A stretch of 11,934 bases of DNA from VRUE01 sp036557525 (GTDB lineage Bacteria > Actinomycetota > Thermoleophilia > Solirubrobacterales > 70-9): positions 1 through 11,934 of the forward strand of contig DATBHH010000072.1 in assembly GCA_036557525.1 (NCBI GenBank), read 5' to 3'. This document shows positions 6,367-11,934 of the stretch, piece after piece (positions within the stretch are counted from its first letter, which is position 1; each line of letters starts with the position of its first letter). The position numbers were made by a program, and so were the translations under genes. Under the pieces are notes generated by a model that ran no database searches, was not told the origin of the DNA, and saw nothing but the letters and a program-made list of their open reading frames with translations.

Positions 6367-7839
6367 GTGTCCGCCACAGACACAGTGACAGCCCCTGCGC
6401 CCACCGGGACGCCCGTCGAGGGCTCGGGCGGCCTGCTCCTCGAAGTCGAAGGCAGGATCGTCCCCAACTACGCGGCGACGATGGTCGCCTTCGACGAGGG
6501 CGACGTCGTCAAGGGCAAGGTGGTGCGGATCGACAAAGACGAGGTCCTCGTCGACATCGGCTACAAGGCCGAGGGCGTGATCCCGTCGACCGAGCTCTCG
6601 ATCCGCAAGTCGGTCGATCCCGCGGGCGAGGTCGAGCTCGGCGAAGAGATCGACGCGCTGGTCCTGACCAAGGAGGACGCGGAGGGCCGCCTGGTGCTCT
6701 CCAAGAAGCGCGCTCGCTTCGAGAAGGCCTGGCGCCGGATCGAGGCTGCGGCGGAGTCGGGCGAGCCGGTCGAGGGCAGCGTGATCGAGGTCGTCAAGGG
6801 CGGCCTGATCCTCGACCTCGGGGTGCGCGGATTCCTCCCCGCCTCGCTGGTCGACATCCGCCGCGTCCACAACCTCGACGAGTTCCTCGGCCAGAAACTC
6901 GAGTGCAAAGTCATCGAGCTCAATCGCAGCCGCAACAACGTGGTCCTCTCGCGCCGCGCGGTGCTCGAGGAAGAGCGCAAGGAGGTGCGCGAGCAGATCC
7001 TCGGGCGGCTTCAGCCGGGCCAGGTCGTCGAGGGCAAGATCTCGAACATCGTCGACTTCGGCGCCTTCGTCGACCTCGACGGAATCGACGGCCTGATTCA
7101 TATCTCCGAGCTTTCCTGGAGCCACGTCAACCACCCCTCCGAGGTGGTCGCGATCGGCGACACCGTGCGGATCAAAGTCCTCGACATCGACCGCGACCGC
7201 CAGCGGATTTCGCTCGGGCTCAAGCAGACTCAGGAGGATCCCTGGCAGCGGGTGATCAGCACCCACCGTCCCGGCGACGTCCTCGAGGGCACTGTCACCA
7301 AGGTCGTCGCCTTCGGCGCCTTCGTCGAGATCCTGCCCGGGGTCGAGGGCCTGGTCCACATCTCCGAGCTCGCCGACCACCACGTCGAGAGTCCCAGCGA
7401 GGTCGTCGAGCCCGGCACGGTCCTCAACGTCAAGATCCTCGAGATCGACGAAGAGCGGCGCCGGCTCTCGCTGAGCATCAAGCGCGTCGACGGCGAGAAC
7501 ATGCCGATGGGCGACCTGGGCGAACAGCTCCAGAGCGCGGCCGCCGAGGCATCGGCTGAGGGCTCGGACGCCCCGTCCGCGGGTCCTGTCGAGGAAGCGG
7601 CGGCTGAGGAGTCCGACGAGGCCCCGGCCGTTGAGGCTGATGCAGCGGTTGAAGAGCCGCCCGCCGACCCCGGACGCGATGCGGAGGAGTCGGCGGTTGA
7701 TGGCGAAGCCGATAGCCCGAGCGAGGAGGCGTCGCAATCTGACTCCTCGCCGACGAGCGAGGGCGGAGAGTCACCTGCAGCGGTTGAGGGTGAGCCCGAG
7801 GCCGAGCCCGCGGACGAGGGCGACTCCGAGCAGGATTGA
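6367..7839 (+). CDS. rpsA: 30S ribosomal protein S1 (490 aa, four S1 domains plus acidic tail)
   Basis: S1 binds mRNA at the 30S platform and helps translation initiation. Four OB-fold S1 domains are visible. Domain 1 is about 45-115 (EGDVVKGKVVRIDKDEVLVDIG), domain 2 about 132-200 (GSVIEVVKGGLILDLG), domain 3 about 217-287 (GKISNIVDFGAFVDL, GLIHISELSW) and domain 4 about 302-373 (GTVTKVVAFGAFVEI, GLVHISELAD). E. coli S1 has six; four is usual in Actinomycetota. Residues from about 388 to 490 form a low-complexity tail rich in Glu, Asp, Ala and Ser, likely disordered. The frame is open far upstream, so the start is uncertain. GTG 6367 gives the natural short lead MSATDTVTAPAPTG, while GTG 6385 and ATG 6304 (inside the hairpin loop) are alternatives. 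It is followed 9 nt later by coaE, as in mycobacteria. Confidence 0.96.
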   Translation: MSATDTVTAPAPTGTPVEGSGGLLLEVEGRIVPNYAATMVAFDEGDVVKGKVVRIDKDEVLVDIGYKAEGVIPSTELSIRKSVDPAGEVELGEEIDALVLTKEDAEGRLVLSKKRARFEKAWRRIEAAAESGEPVEGSVIEVVKGGLILDLGVRGFLPASLVDIRRVHNLDEFLGQKLECKVIELNRSRNNVVLSRRAVLEEERKEVREQILGRLQPGQVVEGKISNIVDFGAFVDLDGIDGLIHISELSWSHVNHPSEVVAIGDTVRIKVLDIDRDRQRISLGLKQTQEDPWQRVISTHRPGDVLEGTVTKVVAFGAFVEILPGVEGLVHISELADHHVESPSEVVEPGTVLNVKILEIDEERRRLSLSIKRVDGENMPMGDLGEQLQSAAAEASAEGSDAPSAGPVEEAAAEESDEAPAVEADAAVEEPPADPGRDAEESAVDGEADSPSEEASQSDSSPTSEGGESPAAVEGEPEAEPADEGDSEQD

Positions 7840-7848
7840 GCGGCGGCG

Positions 7849-8433
7849 GTGACGAGGCCGCTGACGATCGGCCTCACCGGCGGCATCGCCGCCGGCAAGT
7901 CCGAGGCCCTGGCCGCGTTTGAGCGCCTCGGCGCCGAGACCATCTCCAGCGACGCGGTCGTCCACGAGCTGCTCGACTCCGAGCCGCTGATCTCGCGAGT
8001 GACCGAGCGCTGGGGCGCGGAGGTCGCCCCCGCCGGGGTCGTCGATCGCGCCAGGGTGGGGGAGATCGTCTTCGCCGCGCCCGATGAGCTCGCCTGGCTC
8101 GAGTCGCAGATCCATCCGCTGGTCGGGGAGCGGATCGGGGGCTGGCTCGCGTCGCTGCCGGGGGGGACGGGCGTTGCGGTCGTCGAGGTGCCGCTGCTGT
8201 TCGAGTCGGGTATGGCGGGGGTGTTCGACACGACGGTCGCGGTGGTGGCGTCGGACCCCGTCCGCCGGGCCCGCGCCGAGGCCCGCGGGCACGCGCTGGT
8301 CGACGAGCGCGAGGCGCGCCAGCTCGCTCAGGAGGAGAAGGCCTCCCGCGCGGACCATGTTGTCGCGAACGAGGGAACGGTCGAGGACCTCGAGCGCGAG
8401 CTGTCCACCCTGATCGCCAAGCTGAAGGGATGA
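7849..8433 (+). CDS. coaE: Dephospho-CoA kinase (194 aa)
   Basis: CoaE catalyses the last step of coenzyme A synthesis, the ATP-dependent phosphorylation of the 3'-hydroxyl of dephospho-CoA in the cytoplasm. The P-loop is plain: IGLTGGIAAGKS, with Lys17 and Ser18. It is followed by ETISSDAVVHELL (family DAD...H region, here with Ser for the first Asp), and EVPLLFESGM is the conserved PLLFE segment. Length is normal for single-domain CoaE; M. tuberculosis CoaE has an extra C-terminal domain that is absent here. The start is GTG 7849, 9 nt after the rpsA stop. The stop overlaps the next start (ATGA), so translation is probably coupled. Confidence 0.95.
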   Translation: MTRPLTIGLTGGIAAGKSEALAAFERLGAETISSDAVVHELLDSEPLISRVTERWGAEVAPAGVVDRARVGEIVFAAPDELAWLESQIHPLVGERIGGWLASLPGGTGVAVVEVPLLFESGMAGVFDTTVAVVASDPVRRARAEARGHALVDEREARQLAQEEKASRADHVVANEGTVEDLERELSTLIAKLKG

Positions 8434-9005
8434 AGCGCAGGGCGAGGGGGCGGCGGCGCCTGCTCCTCGCGGGTGCCGGCTTCGTGGCGGCGTTGGCGGT
8501 CGTGCTGACCGTGACCGGGGTTTTCAGCCATGTCATCAAGGAACTGACCCTGCCGCTCCGGCACGAGGACATCATCCGCCAGCAGGCTCAGGACAAGGGC
8601 GTCGACGCTTCGCTGATCGCCGCCGTCATCTACGCTGAGTCCCGCTTCCGCGACCAGACTTCTCATGCGGGGGCGCGGGGACTGATGCAGATCACGCCGA
8701 CCACCGCCAAGGAAATCGAGCGCCTGAGCGGTGGGACGACCTTCAAGCTCGAAGATCTCTCGGATCCCGACATCAACATCCGCTACGGGACCTTCTACCT
8801 GGCCGAATTGCTCAAGCGATTCGACGGCAGCGAGGTGGCGGCGCTCGCTGCGTACCACGCGGGCCCGACCGCGGTCGAAAGATGGGGAGGGAGCTCGCTG
8901 ACCATCGATCAGATTCCGATCGACGAAACGCGCGGTTACGTCGAAGAGGTCCTTGACAAGAAAGAGGACTACCGCCGGGAATACGCCCAGGAGCTGGGAT
9001 ATTGA
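8430..9005 (+). CDS. Membrane-anchored lytic transglycosylase, SLT domain (191 aa)
   Basis: Lytic transglycosylases cleave peptidoglycan glycan strands, forming 1,6-anhydro ends. A basic N-terminus (MKRRARGRRR) and one hydrophobic segment (about 11-33) anchor the protein with the catalytic domain outside. The SLT motifs are present: AAVIYAESRFRDQTSHAGARGLMQITP, with catalytic Glu70 and the GLMQ signature at 84-87; INIRYGTFYLAELLKRF (about 115-131); and AAYHAGPTAVERW (140-152), where family members usually have Asn in place of His143. It ends with a short charged tail. ATG 8430 overlaps the coaE stop by 4 nt. Placement with an MFS permease and an anchored unknown suggests an envelope-related operon. 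Confidence 0.92.
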   Translation: MKRRARGRRRLLLAGAGFVAALAVVLTVTGVFSHVIKELTLPLRHEDIIRQQAQDKGVDASLIAAVIYAESRFRDQTSHAGARGLMQITPTTAKEIERLSGGTTFKLEDLSDPDINIRYGTFYLAELLKRFDGSEVAALAAYHAGPTAVERWGGSSLTIDQIPIDETRGYVEEVLDKKEDYRREYAQELGY

Positions 9006-10396
9006 GCGAAGCGCAGGGAATTGCGGTGAGTGAGCCGAGGCGCCCCGGAGTGACGGCCCTGGCCGTCGCCGTCGGTCTCGTCCTGGCCGACTCCTCGGTC
9101 GTCATCCTCGCCCTGCCGGACATCTATCGCGATCTCGACACGAGCGTCGCCGGTGTCACCTGGGTCCTGGTCTCGTTCAACCTGGTGATGGCCGTCGCGG
9201 CGGTCCCCGCCGCCCAGGTCGCCCGCCGCGCCGGGCCGGGGCGGGCCGCGGCGATCGGGCTCGCGGTCTTCGCCGGCGCCTGCCTCGCATGCGCCGCCTC
9301 AACCGAGCTCAGCACCCTCATCGCCGCCCGCTGCGTCCAGGCGCTGGGCGGCGCCACCGCGGTCACGGCGGTCCTCGAGCTGCTGCCCGCGACCGTCGGC
9401 TCGGAACGGCGGGCGGTCTCGATTTGGGCGATCGCGGGCGCGACCGGGGCCGCGCTCGGCCCGGCCGTCGGCGGCCTCCTGACCGAGCTCGTCTCCTGGC
9501 AGTCGATCTTCCTCCTCCAGGTCCCGGTCGCGCTCCTCGCCGGCATTCCAATCCTCGCCGTCGCCCGGCACGAGGCCGCGACCGGAATCATCGCCTCGGA
9601 GCTGCGGCAGACGGGCCGGCCCCATGTCCTCGCCAACATCGCGCTGGCGATGATCTCGGCCGCGATCGCGGCGGCGCTTTTTCTCCTCGTGCTGCTCCTG
9701 ATCGAAGGCTGGAGGCTGACGCCGATCGGTGCCGCGATCGTCGTTTCGGTGATGCCGCTGTCGGCGTTCTTCGGCTCGCGGCTCGAGCCGACGGTCCCGA
9801 GCGCCCGCGCCCGCGCCGTGGCCGGGGCGATCCTCGTCTCCGGCGGGCTCGGCGGCCTCGCGCTGCTGCCGAAGGCGGAGGTCGCGCTGACGATCCCCCC
9901 CCAGGTCCTGGTCGGGGTCGGGCTCGCGCTCGTCCTCTCGGCGCTGACCCAGACCGCGCTCCAGGGCAGGGCGCCGCAGGCGATTCACGGCGGCTGGACG
10001 ATCTCCGCCCGCCACGCCGGCGTCGCGCTCGGCCTTCTGATCCTCACTCCCGTCTTCACCTCCGACATCGCCACCCAGCGCGAAGACGCGATCGATGCCG
10101 CAACCGCGGTCATCCTCGACTCGAAGGTCGCGCCGGTGATGAAGATCGAATTCGCGCAGCGGATCGAGGATCGGCTCGGCGAACAGCAGGGCAAGGTGCC
10201 GACGATCGGGCCGGCGTTCGAACCGCTCCCCGAAGACGCCGAAGACCGCGCCGCGGTCCTGCAGCTGAAGAGCGAACTCCAGGACCAGCTCAATCGCGGC
10301 GCGACCCACGCGTTCAGCCCCTCGTTCGGCATCGCCGCCCTGATCGGCCTCCTGGCCCTGGTCCCGATCGCGCTCGCGCGTAAATTGGATCTCTGA
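9002..10396 (+). CDS. MFS permease, drug-efflux-like, with a large extracytoplasmic loop (464 aa)
   Basis: A major facilitator superfamily transporter with about 12 hydrophobic segments by eye. TM1 carries LADSSVVILALPDIYRDL, like the LDxTIVxVALP signature of DHA2 drug:H+ antiporters. GATGAALGPAVGGLL (146-160) matches antiporter motif C at TM5. Between the last two membrane segments lies an unusual hydrophilic stretch of about 80 residues (355-438), rich in Glu, Asp, Gln and Arg and probably helical, on the outer face if the topology is standard. Start TTG 9002 overlaps the previous stop (TTGA) and has AGGAG 8 nt upstream. GTG 9026, with AGGGA 6 nt upstream, is a good alternative giving a protein 8 residues shorter. 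In M. tuberculosis an MFS efflux gene also neighbours uvrB. Substrate unknown. Confidence 0.88.
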   Translation: MSEAQGIAVSEPRRPGVTALAVAVGLVLADSSVVILALPDIYRDLDTSVAGVTWVLVSFNLVMAVAAVPAAQVARRAGPGRAAAIGLAVFAGACLACAASTELSTLIAARCVQALGGATAVTAVLELLPATVGSERRAVSIWAIAGATGAALGPAVGGLLTELVSWQSIFLLQVPVALLAGIPILAVARHEAATGIIASELRQTGRPHVLANIALAMISAAIAAALFLLVLLLIEGWRLTPIGAAIVVSVMPLSAFFGSRLEPTVPSARARAVAGAILVSGGLGGLALLPKAEVALTIPPQVLVGVGLALVLSALTQTALQGRAPQAIHGGWTISARHAGVALGLLILTPVFTSDIATQREDAIDAATAVILDSKVAPVMKIEFAQRIEDRLGEQQGKVPTIGPAFEPLPEDAEDRAAVLQLKSELQDQLNRGATHAFSPSFGIAALIGLLALVPIALARKLDL

Positions 10397-10920
10397 TGGG
10401 CGGCGGCAGACGTGGGTTGGCGCTGGTCGGGGTCTCAATGGCGGCTTCGCTGGTGCTGGTCGGCGTCTACCTCGCCGCCGGGGGAGCCTCGTACGCGCCG
10501 GCCAAGACCCAGAATCCGTGCAAGCACCGTCCCTGGCGCAATTCGGAAGGGCTCGAACAGATCGCCGAGCAGTTCACGCTGTCGGCGCTCGACGGAGCCG
10601 CCTGCCAGCTCGGGGTCAGCCGCGAGGAACTCGCCCAGGCGCTGGCCAGCGACGAAGCGCGTGAAAAGTTCGCCGAACGCTACGAAATCTCCGAAGCGGA
10701 AATCGCGAGGGCGGTCCGCGCCGGGCTGCTGCGGGCCGTCAACGACGCCGAAAAAGCGGGTGCGCTCAGTCCGCTGGTGGCAGGGCCGATACGGAACACC
10801 ATTCGCAGCATTCCGCTCGACCAGGCGATCGAACTGCTGCAGAACGCCCGCTCGCTGCTGAACAGCGCCGAAGGGTTCCTCGGCCCCGCCCAGAACCTCC
10901 TCGAAGAATTCTTGCCCTGA
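10396..10920 (+). CDS. Membrane-anchored hypothetical protein (174 aa), unrecognised family
   Basis: No family recognised. Residues 8-29 form one hydrophobic segment (signal anchor or signal peptide) after a basic start. The remainder is hydrophilic and mostly helical by eye, with two cysteines (Cys42 in NPCKHRPW and Cys70 in DGAACQLG) that could pair outside the cell. Two similar helical stretches follow each other, VSREELAQALASDEAREKF (75-93) and ISEAEIARAVRAGLLRAV (97-114), possibly a DNA-independent helical pair; then an amphipathic region to the C-terminus. ATG 10396 shares one base with the MFS stop (TGATG), so it is translationally coupled. Its role may be tied to the permease or the transglycosylase, which is inference from position only. 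Confidence 0.78.
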   Translation: MGGGRRGLALVGVSMAASLVLVGVYLAAGGASYAPAKTQNPCKHRPWRNSEGLEQIAEQFTLSALDGAACQLGVSREELAQALASDEAREKFAERYEISEAEIARAVRAGLLRAVNDAEKAGALSPLVAGPIRNTIRSIPLDQAIELLQNARSLLNSAEGFLGPAQNLLEEFLP

Positions 10921-10926
10921 ACAAAG

Positions 10927-11000
10927 CGCCGCGTCCTCTGCTCCGGCCCGCCCGCGCCAATGACAACCGGTGATCTCGCAGGCGGGCCCTCCGAGTCCGG
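10927..11000 (-). repeat. Dispersed structured hairpin element, copy B1 (minus strand)
   Basis: Read on the minus strand from 11000 to 10927, it aligns without gaps to copy A. The flank is CCGGACTCGG. A 12-bp helix pairs positions 10988-10977 with 10956-10945, including one U-G wobble. The 20-nt loop (10976-10957) reads AGATCACCGGTTGTCATTGG. The distal flank GGAGCAGAGGACGCGG is degenerate relative to A. It starts 7 bp after the stop of the upstream plus-strand gene, so it is antisense-oriented downstream of that gene and is not a 5' leader of any visible gene. Confidence 0.78.
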
Positions 11001-11052
11001 GCGCGGCTTCGAGAGCTCCCAGAGCCGCCCCCCGGACGCGGGAGCGAGGGCC
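10985..11052. repeat. Long imperfect inverted repeat joining two head-to-head elements
   Basis: Three stem segments line up: GGCCCT (10985-10990) with AGGGCC (11047-11052), GTCCGGG (10995-11001) with CCCGGAC (11031-11037), and GCGGCT (11003-11008) with AGCCGC (11023-11028). The loop contains the GAGCTC palindrome. It arises because copies B1 and B2 face each other with their CCGGAC ends. In a convergent gap it could act as a bidirectional terminator, though T-tracts are missing. Confidence 0.65.
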
Positions 11053-11099
11053 AGTCCATATCTGTTTCTTCTGGTCCGAGCGGAGCGGAGGAGGCGGCG
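11032..11099 (+). repeat. Relaxed third copy (B2) of the hairpin element
   Basis: It has the same module order as copy A but a different stem and loop. CCGGACGCGG (11032-11041) comes first, then GGGCCAG (11048-11054) paired with CTGGTCC (11071-11077, one G-U), and then the purine tail GAGCGGAGCGGAGGAGGCGGC. The loop (11055-11070) is strikingly AT-rich, containing ATATCTGTTTCTT. Assigned by shared flanks and architecture, not by loop identity, so homology is less certain than for B1. Confidence 0.5.
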
Positions 11100-11100
11100 T

Positions 11101-11466
11101 TTATTCCGTCGCGCGCCAGACCCATACGGCGCAGAGGGGCTGGAGCGGGAGGCGCGCCCAGAGCGCCCAGCGGGGGACGCGTTCGAGGTCGAGGCCGCGG
11201 ACATCCTCGGGGTTGAGCGCCATCCGGACGTTGGCCGGGAAGACGGCGGCGAGGAGGGCGAGCAGCCACCAGCGGGCGAAACGGCGGGTGCGGCGCGGAA
11301 CGATCGCGGCGCCGCCGACGATCTCGGCCAGCCCGCTGACCACGACCGCCTCGCGGTGGAGTGGGAGGGAGGGCGGCATCATCGCTTCGTAGCTGCGCGG
11401 GATCACGAAGTGCATCGATCCCGCGAAGGCGAAGAACCCGGCCAGCCCGATCTGCGAGCGCGTCAT
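11101..11466 (-). CDS. DoxX-like small integral membrane protein (121 aa)
   Basis: A four-helix membrane protein with segments at about 5-22, 42-57, 64-80 and 104-118. The family pattern is present: GFFAFAGSMHFVIPRSYEAMMPPSLPLH, then VVSGLAEIVGGAAIVPRRTRRFARWWLLALLAAVFPANVRMAL. DoxX-family proteins are associated with thiol/oxidative homeostasis in mycobacteria, but for most members, including this short type, the role is not known. ATG 11466 gives the normal family start. No good Shine-Dalgarno is seen. The stop codon (TAA) directly abuts repeat copy B2. The gene is divergent from uvrB, with 117 bp between starts. Confidence 0.83.
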   Translation of the reverse strand: MTRSQIGLAGFFAFAGSMHFVIPRSYEAMMPPSLPLHREAVVVSGLAEIVGGAAIVPRRTRRFARWWLLALLAAVFPANVRMALNPEDVRGLDLERVPRWALWARLPLQPLCAVWVWRATE

Positions 11467-11497
11467 CGCCGGCAGTCTCGCAGAGGACGCCAGGGCC

Positions 11498-11532
11498 GCT
11501 CGCTATGGTCAGCCGGTGAGCGCGGAGCGAGC
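11498..11532. promoter_or_regulatory. Inverted repeat and possible -10 (TATGGT) upstream of uvrB
   Basis: GCTCGCT (11498-11504) and AGCGAGC (11526-11532) are perfect 7-bp inverted arms. TATGGT at 11504-11509 has the TAnnnT -10 form and ends 6 nt before GTG 11516. No -35 and no clear LexA-type box were seen. This could be the promoter for a short leader ORF plus uvrB, or chance. Confidence 0.25.
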
Positions 11533-11584
11533 AAGCATCGCAATCTGGTGCCCTGCGCCGCGAGCGAAGCGCGAACAAATCTGA
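11516..11584 (+). CDS. Possible 22-codon leader ORF coupled to uvrB
   Basis: From GTG 11516 the frame encodes a 22-residue basic peptide (MSAERASIAIWCP... ending AKREQI), and its TGA (11582-11584) shares its last A with the uvrB ATG (TGATG). The uvrB start has no good Shine-Dalgarno of its own, so coupling from this ORF is plausible. Against it: the segment contains a degenerate direct repeat (ATCTGGTGCCC at 11543 and ATCTGATGCCC at 11579), and open frames this short occur by chance. Confidence 0.28.
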   Translation: MSAERASIAIWCPAPRAKREQI

Positions 11585-11934
11585 TGCCCGATTTCAAGCT
11601 CAACCCCGCCTACACCGCGACCGCCGACCAGCCTGCGGCGATCGCCGGGCTGGCCGAGGGCCTCGGGGCCGGCGACCGGTTCCAGACGCTGCTCGGGGCG
11701 ACCGGGACCGGCAAGACGTTCACGATGGCGGCGACGATCGAGGCGGTCCAGCGGCCCTCGCTCGTTATCGCGCACAACAAGACCCTTGCCGCGCAGCTCT
11801 GCAACGAGTTCCGCGAGTTCTTCCCCGACAACGCGGTCGAGTACTTCGTCTCCTACTACGACTACTACCAGCCCGAGGCCTACGTCCCCGCCCAGGACCT
11901 CTACATCGAGAAGGACTCCTCGATCAACGACGAG
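11584..11934 (+). CDS. uvrB: Excinuclease ABC subunit UvrB (5' part; 3' end outside window)
   Basis: UvrB is the damage-verifying helicase-like subunit of nucleotide excision repair, loaded by UvrA and recruiting UvrC. The first 117 residues are present and unmistakable: MPDFKLNPAYTATADQP, Walker A GATGTGKT (38-45), VIAHNKTLAAQL, EFREFFPDNAVEYFVSYYDYYQPEAYVP (75-102, including the beta-hairpin that inserts behind the lesion), and IEKDSSINDE. The frame is open to the last base of the window. ATG 11584 matches the family N-terminus. An in-frame GTG at 11548 would add 12 residues (MPCAASEARTNL) and is less likely. The polA-rpsA-coaE-uvrB order agrees with mycobacterial chromosomes, except for the three-gene envelope module and DoxX gene in between. 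Confidence 0.96.
   Translation, partial: MPDFKLNPAYTATADQPAAIAGLAEGLGAGDRFQTLLGATGTGKTFTMAATIEAVQRPSLVIAHNKTLAAQLCNEFREFFPDNAVEYFVSYYDYYQPEAYVPAQDLYIEKDSSINDE

Noticed and set aside
6356..6388. Ten-codon upstream ORF (ATG 6356 to TGA 6388) before or within the rpsA start
   Set aside because: No suitably placed ribosome site, and it overlaps the likely S1 GTG; short chance frames are expected.
5823..7559. A 578-codon plus-strand frame overlapping the oxidoreductase and rpsA, including ATG 6342 with an ideal Shine-Dalgarno
   Set aside because: The product is Arg/Gly/Pro/Ser shadow sequence with no domain, while the S1 frame in the same DNA is fully conserved.
7675..7690. Another copy of the CCGGACGCG repeat inside rpsA
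   Set aside because: Only the word CCCCGGACGCG matches, in the low-complexity acidic-tail coding region, with no hairpin arm or purine tail.
4927..7737. A 936-codon minus-strand open frame apparently fusing a long N-terminal region to the oxidoreductase
   Set aside because: The upstream half is antisense to the unmistakable rpsA gene and runs through the GC repeats; it reflects stop-poor GC-rich DNA. The true start is ATG 6126, just before the FAD-binding strand.
10680..11578. Minus-strand open frames through the repeat region and across the DoxX and hypothetical genes
   Set aside because: They span the repeat elements and both neighbouring genes in shadow frames. The peptide similarity between the repeat loci (such as EGPPARSPVV and EGPVARSPVV) is explained by the DNA repeat, and the helix covariation favours a non-coding explanation.

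Overview
The window is about 12 kb of very GC-rich bacterial DNA with strong G/C third-codon preference, GTG/TTG starts and very short intergenic gaps. A four-domain ribosomal protein S1 with an acidic tail, and the order polA ... rpsA - coaE ... uvrB, point to Actinomycetota. Mycobacterium tuberculosis has polA-rpsA-coaE-(one small gene)-uvrB followed by an MFS gene. The style of the small secreted and membrane proteins suggests the class Thermoleophilia (Solirubrobacterales-like), but that is an inference I could not test.

Layout. (1) 1-537, minus: 5' part of an ACT-domain NAD-type malic enzyme, cut by the window edge. It is divergent from a small TfoX-N-domain protein (591-920) and a predicted secreted protein of unknown function (936-1826). 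(2) 1875-4514: DNA polymerase I, with an intact 5' nuclease and polymerase but an apparently dead proofreading domain. (3) 4579-5016: a small DMT/YdcZ-type membrane protein, convergent with and overlapping by 90 nt an FAD-dependent oxidoreductase of the geranylgeranyl-reductase-like group (4927-6126, minus). (4) 6127-6366: a non-coding divergent region with four GC-rich tandem repeats ending in a long hairpin, just before rpsA. (5) 6367-10920: a tightly packed plus-strand run, rpsA - coaE - lytic transglycosylase - MFS permease - membrane-anchored hypothetical. The last four genes are joined by 1-4 nt stop/start overlaps. (6) 10921-11100: a convergent non-coding region with two more copies of the hairpin element, head to head. 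(7) 11101-11466, minus: DoxX-like membrane protein. (8) 11467-11583: uvrB leader with a possible 22-codon coupled ORF. (9) 11584 to the end: 5' part of uvrB.

Functionally the core is housekeeping: DNA repair and replication (polA, uvrB), translation (rpsA) and CoA synthesis (coaE). A cell-envelope/export module (transglycosylase, MFS permease, anchored unknown) sits between coaE and uvrB.

The most interesting signal is non-coding. A roughly 74-nt element at 6265-6338 (plus) and 11000-10927 (minus) aligns without gaps at 55/74 positions. It forms a 12-13 bp helix with three compensatory base-pair swaps and a conserved 20-nt loop. The G-U wobbles in both copies are valid only when the same element strand is transcribed. 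This looks like an undescribed dispersed structured element. No tRNA, rRNA, CRISPR array or transposase gene was seen, and no stretch longer than 300 bases lacks a gene.
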